Shown: positions 42,198-49,224 of the stretch, piece by piece
Position numbering within the stretch: the stretch's first letter is position 1
How the letters are laid out: each line of letters starts with the position of its first letter
Program-made: the position numbers and the translations under genes
The notes under the pieces: generated by a model
Seen by the model: the letters and a program-made list of their open reading frames with translations, nothing else
The model's database searches: none
What the model was told of the DNA's origin: nothing
Source of the DNA: Pseudomonadota bacterium
GTDB lineage: Bacteria; Pseudomonadota; Alphaproteobacteria; Rhizobiales; Xanthobacteraceae
Length of the DNA: 64,000 bases
NCBI GenBank assembly: GCA_023435725.1
Contig: JAEYRD010000053.1
Span: 1-64,000 of the forward strand
Direction: 5' to 3'

Positions 42198-42524
42198 ATG
42201 CACATCACAGAGAGCAAATCAGGACAGGACACCGTCGCCAGTTTCGATGGAAGGCTTGATGCATCCTCATCCGTCGATATCGAGCAGAAGCTGCTCGCCC
42301 TGGTGAATGAAGGCGCCGTGATCGCCGACATGGAAAAGGTGAACTACATCTCCTCCGCCGGCCTCCGCCTGTTGCTGAAGGCGGCGAAACTCGCCAAGGC
42401 CGCGGGCTTCAGATTTGTCGTTTGCGCTTTGCAGCCCGCAGTCCGGGAAGCCTTCGAGATCAGCGGCTTCAACAAGATCATCCCGGCGTTCCCGACCCTC
42501 GCCGACGCCTGCGTCGATGCTTGA
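42198..42524 (+). CDS. STAS-domain anti-sigma-factor antagonist (second copy)
   Basis: A 108-residue STAS domain starting MHITESKSGQD, with FDGRLDASSSVDIEQKL and MEKVNYISSAGLRLLLKAA; Ser52 or Ser53 is the likely phosphosite. It is closer to classical RsbV/SpoIIAA than the first copy, which has ASIGLR instead. It is monocistronic and lies 10 kb from the kinase and phosphatase genes, behind its own palindrome-containing promoter. It may compete with the first STAS protein for the RsbW-like kinase, giving a second input. Confidence 0.85.
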   Translation: MHITESKSGQDTVASFDGRLDASSSVDIEQKLLALVNEGAVIADMEKVNYISSAGLRLLLKAAKLAKAAGFRFVVCALQPAVREAFEISGFNKIIPAFPTLADACVDA

Positions 42525-42735
42525 TAGGCAGGCAATGCGATTGTCGCGGCGGCACGGGAGACGAAACAGTTCGGCGTAGTCGCGTTGATCGGCAAGATCG
42601 CCACGGCGGCACCAAGGCAACGGTCCTCAGGCTTCAACTAGGCGCCAGTGTGGCGAGGAGGAATTGCGGATGCTCGCGCGCGGCGGCAGACGAGGGAATG
42701 CCGCGGCGTCCAGGGCAGCATTACTTCGCGGTGTC

Positions 42736-43353
42736 TCATGAAGCGAGAACAAGGCTCGCCATCATGAGACCGATGGCCGCGATCCAGCCTCCGAATGCAC
42801 GAATGGCGATAGCTCGCCAAGATGCTGCGTTGTCCGCTTCCGTTCGTTTGAACACGGTGGTCAGAGCCATCGTCAGCGTGATGGCTCCGTAACCTACGCA
42901 GGCCAATCCTGCCGCAAACAGCAGCCGATCGGTGTCGACCGCGAGGTCGGCGCCGTTCGCAGCCCCCCGCATCACGGCTATTCCGAATGCAATCGCGCAC
43001 AGCAAGAATATGGGAATCCGCGCCGCTGCCGCGAGCAGCATGCCTATCGCCAGCATCATTGTCGCGCCCGCAAGTTGAGTGGAAGCCGCGCCGAGAATGC
43101 GCCCAAGAGGCAAGCCGACCAGCAGTCCAAGGGGAAACACCAGGATAAGCCAGCGTCCCTTGGTGGCTCCAAGCGTACCGGCCAGCACGCCCGTCGCAGT
43201 CCAGAGAACGACATCCTGAAGATCGGTAAGTGGGTGCAATGCACCCATGTAGAAATCGCCGAGGCGGGCCGCGACGATGTGCGCGTCTGCGGCGCCCGCC
43301 TGCGCGAACAGCGTCGCGGCCAAGATCCACATATGTCTGATTTTCAGTTTCAT
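42736..43353 (-). CDS. HupE/UreJ-like protein with degenerate metal motif
   Basis: A 205-residue protein with a signal-like first helix (ending AAD before AHIV) and about six TM helices. It aligns in layout with HupE/UreJ nickel/cobalt permease-type proteins, but the motif HPxxGxDH is replaced by HPLTDLQDVV: the His and Gly are lost, so metal transport in the usual way is doubtful. Start ATG 43353 overlaps the stop of the next HupE gene (ATGA), so the two are coupled. It may be a partner subunit of the intact paralogs. Confidence 0.62.
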   Translation of the reverse strand: MKLKIRHMWILAATLFAQAGAADAHIVAARLGDFYMGALHPLTDLQDVVLWTATGVLAGTLGATKGRWLILVFPLGLLVGLPLGRILGAASTQLAGATMMLAIGMLLAAAARIPIFLLCAIAFGIAVMRGAANGADLAVDTDRLLFAAGLACVGYGAITLTMALTTVFKRTEADNAASWRAIAIRAFGGWIAAIGLMMASLVLAS

Positions 43354-43955
43354 GCGACGGCTCCGAGGCCCTGTGCAAGGAAGTAGCAGCCAAGTCCTGC
43401 GATGCCAGCCCCGAGTCCCTGAATGAAGCGCTCTCCGGCGGGCCAGCGCGTCAGGGCGCCGAGCGCGATGCCGCACATATGCAGCAGGCCGGTGGCAGTG
43501 ACAAAGCCAACTCCGTAAGCCAGTGCGTTCGCCGAGCCTGGAAGCTCGGCACCGTGCGCATGACCGTGAAAAACCGCAAAGACAGCGACGACGGCGGCTG
43601 CCACGGCAAATGGTAAGCGCAGGCGGACGGCAACAGCCACTCCAAGGGCCAGCGCAGAAGCCGCAATCACCACCTCTGGCATCGGCAGCGGAATTCGCAG
43701 GATACCAAGGACCCCGCCGATCGCCATGACGAGCGGGAAGGTGATGGGGAGCACCCAGATTGCGGGCGCGCCGAGCTGCGCTCCCCAGATCCCGACCGCG
43801 ACCATCGCAATCAGATGATCGATGCCGGTGACCGGATGGAGCACGCCGCTAAGGAGGCCCCCGCCCACGCCGGCCTGCTCGTGGGCGAACGCCGGCTGCA
43901 TCAGCAGGAAAAAGGCCATTGCGATCGGAAGGGCCCGGAGGATGCGAAAGGACAT
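43350..43955 (-). CDS. HupE/UreJ family protein
   Basis: A 201-residue membrane protein with a signal peptide (ending PAFAHEQAG) and six to seven TM helices. It has the full signature GVLHPVTGIDHLIAMVAVG and the downstream AVFHGHAHGAELP, both His-rich and typical of nickel/cobalt-handling HupE/UreJ proteins. It probably moves Ni2+ or Co2+ into the cell. No hydrogenase or urease genes are in the window. It lies 17 bases after the larger HupE/UreJ gene in a leftward run. Confidence 0.85.
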   Translation of the reverse strand: MSFRILRALPIAMAFFLLMQPAFAHEQAGVGGGLLSGVLHPVTGIDHLIAMVAVGIWGAQLGAPAIWVLPITFPLVMAIGGVLGILRIPLPMPEVVIAASALALGVAVAVRLRLPFAVAAAVVAVFAVFHGHAHGAELPGSANALAYGVGFVTATGLLHMCGIALGALTRWPAGERFIQGLGAGIAGLGCYFLAQGLGAVA

Positions 43956-43972
43956 GATTCGTCGTCTTTCCC

Positions 43973-44953
43973 TCAGATCGCGGCGAACATTCGCGCAAGG
44001 CGGCCGAAGAACCAGAACATCGATATGGACCCGATGGCGTAGGCGGGAAGAGCCTCGCCCCAGCGCGGCAGGACGGCATCGAGCCGCCGATGCGCCCAGA
44101 TCAATGCCAGTACGAGCAGCACAAAGGCGAGTTGCCCGATCTCCACGCCAACGTTGAAGAAAAGCAGCGCCGCGGGCAGCAGGCGGCGTTCGAGCCCGAG
44201 CCCGGCCAGCGCACCGGCAAAACCGATACCGTGAACAAGGCCGAACGTAACTGCCACAGCCCAGGGGTAGCGGGCCGTGAAGCCCAATTCGCCGCGTTGC
44301 TGCTTGACGATTTCCACGCCGACGAAGGCGATACTCAATGCAATGCAGGCGTTGAGCGGACGTTCCGGTACACCGATCAGCCCGAACGCCGCCGCGGCAA
44401 GCGAAGCGCTGTGTCCGATCGTGAATGCGGTGATCGTTTTCACCAATCGCCAGCCGCCGCCGACGATCCAGATCAGGCCGAGCACGAACAGCAGATGATC
44501 GGCGCCCAGAAGGATGTGATCGATTCCGTAGTTCACATAGGTCTTGGCCAGTTCGAGCCAGGTCTCGAGCGTCGGGGCGCCGGCGCCGAGAATGGAGACT
44601 ACGGGATTGGCAGTCGAAATCGTGTAACTGCGCGCCTCGCCTACGATCGGAATGACCTTGAGCAGGACAACCGACATGTTAGAGCCGAGGTTTGTGATGG
44701 TGATCGAGCCGACCAGCCCTTTCTGGCCGCAGTTCATCTCAGGGAGCCTGAGGAGACAGTGGGATGGCACGCGCAGATCGACTCGCGCAGCGCCGATCGT
44801 CGGCTCCATGGTCCAGCGTCCGATGAACGCGCCAGGTCGCACCTCGCGAAATTCGAGCACGCCCATCGCCGCCTCATGCGCGCGGAGCAAGGACGGCTGG
44901 ATGAGCGCGGCGAGGACGAGCAGCGCCAATTGCAAAAATCGTATCGCAGTCAC
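43973..44953 (-). CDS. HupE/UreJ family protein with periplasmic N-terminal domain
   Basis: A 326-residue protein. A signal peptide (to LLRAHEA) is followed by a soluble periplasmic beta-rich domain (about 30-145), then six or seven TM helices with GIDHILLGADHLLF, IGHSASLAAA and GLVHGIGFAGAL. These His/Asp motifs match the HupE/UreJ_2 group. It overlaps the start of the operon's foldase gene stop by 4 bases, so it is translated together with it. The extra domain may bind metal or a carrier protein outside the membrane; that is inference. Confidence 0.82.
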   Translation of the reverse strand: MTAIRFLQLALLVLAALIQPSLLRAHEAAMGVLEFREVRPGAFIGRWTMEPTIGAARVDLRVPSHCLLRLPEMNCGQKGLVGSITITNLGSNMSVVLLKVIPIVGEARSYTISTANPVVSILGAGAPTLETWLELAKTYVNYGIDHILLGADHLLFVLGLIWIVGGGWRLVKTITAFTIGHSASLAAAAFGLIGVPERPLNACIALSIAFVGVEIVKQQRGELGFTARYPWAVAVTFGLVHGIGFAGALAGLGLERRLLPAALLFFNVGVEIGQLAFVLLVLALIWAHRRLDAVLPRWGEALPAYAIGSISMFWFFGRLARMFAAI

Positions 44954-45732
44954 TGCTCGTACCGTACTTGGTAGGAAGTCTTCAGGCGCTTGACCGCTTC
45001 CCAGGCGAGCTTGCGCGTCTCCTCGGTGCGCCAGAGCCTGGTGGCCTCACTGCGAACGTCATCGAGATTGGCGAGCGCTCCTTGGTGCCGGGAGTCGATA
45101 CGCGCAACATGCCAGCCGTCCTTGGAACGAACGAGCCTCCATTGCCCCTGCGGCATTCCCAGCACCGTATCGCGGAAATCCTCACCGAAGGAAGCGGCCA
45201 GGCTCGCGACCGGCCGACCGAGGATTGCGCGGGTCTGTTGCTGCAGCTCCTCCGATTCGTGCTGCTGGACAATGTCCTCGAGTTGCCGTTGCGCCGTGGC
45301 CTGATCCGTCGGCGGAGTGATGTAGAACGAGACGCGATCCGGCTCGTCGAACCGGGCATGATTTTCCGCGAACCAGCCCTTCAGCTCCTCCTCGGTCGGT
45401 TGTGCAATCCGAATCTGGTCGAAGATCAACAACTGCATCTTGAAGGCGATGCGATCGCGGATCATATCGTCGCCGCGGTCGACGCCGAGCGCCTTGCCCT
45501 CGCGGTAGAGAATTTCGCTCGCGACCCAGCTGTCGATCATTTTCTGCAGCTGGTCGTCGGAAGGGGTGCGCATCTTGTCCTCGTCGAAGTTTTCGATGAA
45601 GGACTGGCGCATCGCCTTGGTGACGATGATCGTCTTCTCGTCTTTGGCCGGCGGGTGCAGAACGGCGTCGGCGCCGAAGATGATCGCACCAAGCAGTGCG
45701 AAGTGCAGCAAAGGTTCGCGCGATAAGCGCAT
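44950..45732 (-). CDS. Parvulin-like peptidyl-prolyl isomerase, membrane-anchored
   Basis: From ATG 45732 the protein has 260 residues: an N-terminal TM anchor (REPLLHFALLGAIIFGADAV), a SurA/PrsA-like helical region and a PpiC-type domain (about 125-225) with GEDFRDTVLGMPQGQWRLV and KDGWHVARID. A longer frame to 45972 exists; ATG 45765 is another option. The chaperone probably helps fold periplasmic parts of the HupE proteins or the adjacent PHP-like protein. It is first in the leftward operon and divergent from the PHP-like gene. Confidence 0.72.
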   Translation of the reverse strand: MRLSREPLLHFALLGAIIFGADAVLHPPAKDEKTIIVTKAMRQSFIENFDEDKMRTPSDDQLQKMIDSWVASEILYREGKALGVDRGDDMIRDRIAFKMQLLIFDQIRIAQPTEEELKGWFAENHARFDEPDRVSFYITPPTDQATAQRQLEDIVQQHESEELQQQTRAILGRPVASLAASFGEDFRDTVLGMPQGQWRLVRSKDGWHVARIDSRHQGALANLDDVRSEATRLWRTEETRKLAWEAVKRLKTSYQVRYEQ

Positions 45733-46099
45733 CACTGCAGAAAGAATGGATCGCGACGGCTGCATCCCGCCGGACGCCGGACTAGCACCCGCGTCCGAGC
45801 GTCCGTCGCACACTTTCGAGAAAGACCGCAGTTCAGTTGTGGCTGGCATTGACATTTTATTGTCACACATTCTCACAGTACGTTCGGCGCACGCTTTATG
45901 CGTCAGAGCTTTTCCTCTGTCATCTGCAATCGCCCATGCAACGTGGAAAATTGCAAGGCACACGTGCCGCAAGAATTGTTCGGCAGTTGCGGATCAACAC
46001 AAAACATTCACGCGCCTGTATTCGAACTCTGATCTCTATCGGAGCCGAGATCAGTTCATTTGCTGAATTTGGCGAAGTAGATCCGAGAAGGGGCGATAG

Positions 46100-48073
46100 A
46101 TGTTTCCAACTAGCAAGACCATCCTCTTGACCGCAGCATCGGCATCCCTGGTGCTCACACAGAGTGCTGTGGCAGAGGAGTGGGGCAAGGACCGGAATAA
46201 GGGCAATCCTTATGTCGCCGGTGACATGCACAATCACAACACCTGCACGGATGGTTCGGTTGCGGCCGGCTATTCGATCGATCGCTCAGTCGCGCGGGGC
46301 ACCGCCAGCGCGGGCGGCAACAATTTCGATCTCGATTGGTTCACACTCGGAAACCACGGCGGTTCCGGCAATCGGGACTGCCGCTTCAGCGACAGCAGCG
46401 CCAATATTCCCGGCCAGACGACCACGACCTGGAATCAGACCCTCGGCAAGACCATCGATGGCATCACCATCACCAGCCTGAAGGGCACACCGAACGGCAC
46501 GGACAGCAATGCCAAGATGTGGCGTTGGCAGTCGATCCAGGAGATCGAATATCCGATCATCGTCAACCGCACGCCGATGTATGACAAGGTGCTGATCGAA
46601 GGTCTGGAGTGGATCGCGCCGGGCCACGAGCACGTCGACGTCGCGGTGATCGCCGGGCAGAATCCGCGCAAGGGCGGCAACGCGGACAAGATGGCGGAGT
46701 TCGAATACCGCTTTGACCGTGCCGACACCGATGCGATCGGCCCCGTCATCGAAGGCGGCGAAAGCCAGCTCTGGCCTGGCAAGGACAACGTCAACAACGC
46801 GGGCACGGCCGGTCACCAGAAGGCACTGGAAGGCGTCAAGTGGTTGCAGGCGCACCATCCGCTGCAGTCCTACGTCATTCCCACTCACACCGAGCGGCAA
46901 GGGCCGTTCGATCCGTCGAACAGCAAGGGTTACAATATTGAGCACTTCCGCGACTTCAACAATGCCGGCCCGACGGTTGCGTTCGGCATTGAATCGCCCG
47001 GCCACTTTGCCGAGGGCGGGCTCTCTGGCGGCTCCGGCTCCTACACGGCCAGTGCAGTCGGTGGTGGCACCTATGGCATGCAGGGCATCTACACCGCGAA
47101 AGTCGGCGGCCTGTGGGATGGCATGCTTGGCGAAGGCCGCAACTTCTTCATCTTCGTCAGCTCGGACTGGCACAGCCGTGGCGCGGGTGGCGCACGCGAC
47201 TCGTTCACGACAGCCGATTTCATTCCCGGCGAGTACACCAAGCTGTATGTTCCGAATGAGGGGAGATTCTCGTCGCAGTCCGTCATCGACGGCATGCGCT
47301 CGGGTAACTCCTACTCGGTCAACGCCGAGCTCATCGGACCGGACATGGTGTTCCGCGCCAAGGCGCGTGGCGACGACTGGAAGACCATGGGTGAAACGCT
47401 GGTCGTGAGGCCCGGTGATCAAGTGACGGTCGAGATGGAAATGACCGTCCCGGAGAAGAACAACAGCCCCTACAGCTTCAACAATCCGCTGCTGGAGCAA
47501 GTTGGGATCAAGCAGCCGCTGAACAAGCCGTTGCTCGACCATGTCGACCTGATAGCCGGCAAGATCACGGGCGTCATTGCGCCGGGCACGAACGGCTACG
47601 CTGTGTCCAATAGTGGCGGCACTGCGGGTGCGGCGATCGTGTACAATCCAACGGCGACCATCGCTCGGCAAATCCCGGCGACGAAAATGCACCGTGAGCA
47701 TCGCGATGGCCGTTCTGTGCGGTTGCGTTTCACCACGACGTTCACGGCCGGCAACACGCCGTTCTATATCCGCGCTCGCGGAACCAACATTCCGGTCGGC
47801 ACGCCCAACGTATCGGATACCGCAGGCAATCCACTGCTCGATGCCAACAATGCGCAGGTGAGCTGCACGGATCCTGCCTGTCCGGCACATCTGGAGGCGG
47901 TCGGCGGCGTCAAGAAGGTCACGCACGACATTCAGGCCTGGTCGAACGTGTGGTTCTACGCCAACCCCATCTTCATCAGGCCTGAAGGCTCGCCGAAGCT
48001 GCTGGTCGAAACGAATGCGGAACTGGCGCGCCGGCTGGGTCATCGGGCCGAGAACGACCACGACCATCACTGA
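46100..48073 (+). CDS. Secreted PHP-like metal-dependent hydrolase
   Basis: A 657-residue exported protein. The signal peptide ends SAVA at about 25. The PHP-type metal motif GDMHNHNTCTDG (Asp42, His44, His46) is followed by further His/Asp pairs, WFTLGNHGG, LIEGLEWIAPGHEHVD, VIPTHTER and FVSSDWHSRG, which fit a multi-metal active site; the C-terminus is beta-rich and ends in a His/Asp cluster. It resembles DUF3604-type phosphoesterases, though the exact family is uncertain. It is divergent from the foldase/HupE operon and followed by a strong terminator-like hairpin. Activity may be phosphoesterase; the metal could be supplied through the HupE proteins (inference). Confidence 0.72.
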   Translation: MFPTSKTILLTAASASLVLTQSAVAEEWGKDRNKGNPYVAGDMHNHNTCTDGSVAAGYSIDRSVARGTASAGGNNFDLDWFTLGNHGGSGNRDCRFSDSSANIPGQTTTTWNQTLGKTIDGITITSLKGTPNGTDSNAKMWRWQSIQEIEYPIIVNRTPMYDKVLIEGLEWIAPGHEHVDVAVIAGQNPRKGGNADKMAEFEYRFDRADTDAIGPVIEGGESQLWPGKDNVNNAGTAGHQKALEGVKWLQAHHPLQSYVIPTHTERQGPFDPSNSKGYNIEHFRDFNNAGPTVAFGIESPGHFAEGGLSGGSGSYTASAVGGGTYGMQGIYTAKVGGLWDGMLGEGRNFFIFVSSDWHSRGAGGARDSFTTADFIPGEYTKLYVPNEGRFSSQSVIDGMRSGNSYSVNAELIGPDMVFRAKARGDDWKTMGETLVVRPGDQVTVEMEMTVPEKNNSPYSFNNPLLEQVGIKQPLNKPLLDHVDLIAGKITGVIAPGTNGYAVSNSGGTAGAAIVYNPTATIARQIPATKMHREHRDGRSVRLRFTTTFTAGNTPFYIRARGTNIPVGTPNVSDTAGNPLLDANNAQVSCTDPACPAHLEAVGGVKKVTHDIQAWSNVWFYANPIFIRPEGSPKLLVETNAELARRLGHRAENDHDHH

Positions 48074-48086
48074 TTGCATTACGCCG

Positions 48087-48122
48087 TCCGGCGGGACGCA
48101 AGGAACCATGCGTCCCGCCGGA
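48087..48122 (+). terminator. Strong hairpin after the PHP-like gene
   Basis: A perfect 14-bp stem (48087-48100 with 48109-48122) and 8-base loop AGGAACCA, beginning 14 bases past the stop. ACTGTTTG follows, a weak U-tract. It probably ends most transcripts of the PHP-like gene, leaving a little read-through into 48149. Confidence 0.7.
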
Positions 48123-48148
48123 ACTGTTTGAAGTGTGCTGGTCTGTCA

Positions 48149-48484
48149 ATGTCATTGTTTCGAGCTTGCCTCAGCGCATTAATCCTACAAGTGGGCGCCG
48201 GCGTCGCGGTGCCAGGCAGCGCTGCGGTGGCTGCCGACGAGCCCACTTGGCAGGATTGCGAAGCCGCGGTCGGGGAGGCGCGCGCGTTGGCGGCAAATCT
48301 GCCCGTCGAGAATCTCTCCCGCTACTTCGCCGAGCGTCACTTGCTGCAGGCCATGGCTGAAGCGGGCAATGGCGAGTTCGACGAGTGTCTGGAGATGGCC
48401 GAGCGCGCCCTTCAGATGGTGCGCGAGAGACGCCACGAGTTGCCTCCGGGCGAAAAACTGAAAGTCCTCGGGCCCGACGAGTAG
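48149..48484 (+). CDS. Small secreted helical hypothetical protein
   Basis: From ATG 48149 the protein has 111 residues: a signal peptide to about AVAA, then a helical mature part with two Cys (WQDCEAAVGEARALAANLP, EFDECLEMAERALQMVRERR) that reads like one TPR-type helix pair. The function is unknown. It begins 27 bases after the hairpin terminator, so expression depends on read-through or a short promoter. It is followed by the 2OG-oxygenase gene after 102 bases. Confidence 0.6.
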   Translation: MSLFRACLSALILQVGAGVAVPGSAAVAADEPTWQDCEAAVGEARALAANLPVENLSRYFAERHLLQAMAEAGNGEFDECLEMAERALQMVRERRHELPPGEKLKVLGPDE

Positions 48485-48586
48485 CTGCGATCGTAGCATG
48501 TTCCGGGACTTGGCCGACCGTCATCGCAGTGTCACCTTTGCCCGCGCATTGTTGGCTCACCACTCAGAATAGGTAGATCTTGCGAC

Positions 48587-49210
48587 ATGGATCAGATCGA
48601 GCCGCTTTTTCCGATTCCCCTCTTGCGCTCGCCCCAGCTGCTCTCGCCGTCGCTGAACGAAGCCGCTGTGGAGGCTATCCGGAGCACCCGCATCGAAGCG
48701 AATCTCCGCTCGGGGCAGCTCTTCCACACCGAGGTGGCCGACCCCCGCGATAACGAGCTGTTTCGGCAAATCGCCGAACTTGCCGTCCCCAAGCTCGTCG
48801 ATTTCGGTGTCTTGCTGTTCGGCGAGGAGCTGCGCTGGACCGTCAAGGAGATGTGGACCAACATGCTCGAGACCGGCGGAAACCAGACGCTGCATTCGCA
48901 CGCCAACAGTTTCGTCTCGGGCATCTTTTATCTGACGCCCTCGCATCCGGCCTGCAAAACGGTGTTCGTGCGGCCGCCGGGCGGTTTCGATTTCTCCTTC
49001 CGCCACCACACGCGAACTGCAGCCATCGGCCCGTTCAATGCGGGGAAGTACGTGCTACCGGAGGCCGAACCGGGAGATCTCGTGCTGTTTCCAAGCTATC
49101 TTTACCACGAAGTGCCGAGAAACCCGGGCGGGCAGAGGATGACGATCGCTTTCAACGCCATTCCCGATCATCTCGACTGCTGGGGCTATCGCATCAACTT
49201 TGCTCCTTGA
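48587..49210 (+). CDS. Putative 2OG-Fe(II) oxygenase
   Basis: A 207-residue protein of the TIGR02466-like group. The double-stranded beta-helix carries LHSHANSFVSGIFYL (His plus acidic/Asn facial triad start), GDLVLFPSYLYHEVPRNPGG with the distal His, and RMTIAFN with the 2-oxoglutarate-binding Arg. It should hydroxylate an unknown small molecule or protein. It is convergent with the spermidine-synthase-like gene, with 14 bases between stops. The start ATG 48587 fits the family. Confidence 0.8.
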   Translation: MDQIEPLFPIPLLRSPQLLSPSLNEAAVEAIRSTRIEANLRSGQLFHTEVADPRDNELFRQIAELAVPKLVDFGVLLFGEELRWTVKEMWTNMLETGGNQTLHSHANSFVSGIFYLTPSHPACKTVFVRPPGGFDFSFRHHTRTAAIGPFNAGKYVLPEAEPGDLVLFPSYLYHEVPRNPGGQRMTIAFNAIPDHLDCWGYRINFAP

Positions 49211-49224
49211 GCGAGATGCTCCGG

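Noticed and set aside
46286..48109. A 607-codon open frame antisense to the PHP-like gene
   Set aside because: High-GC codon bias opens the opposite strand. The translation is low in recognisable motifs while the plus frame has signal peptide and metal motifs.
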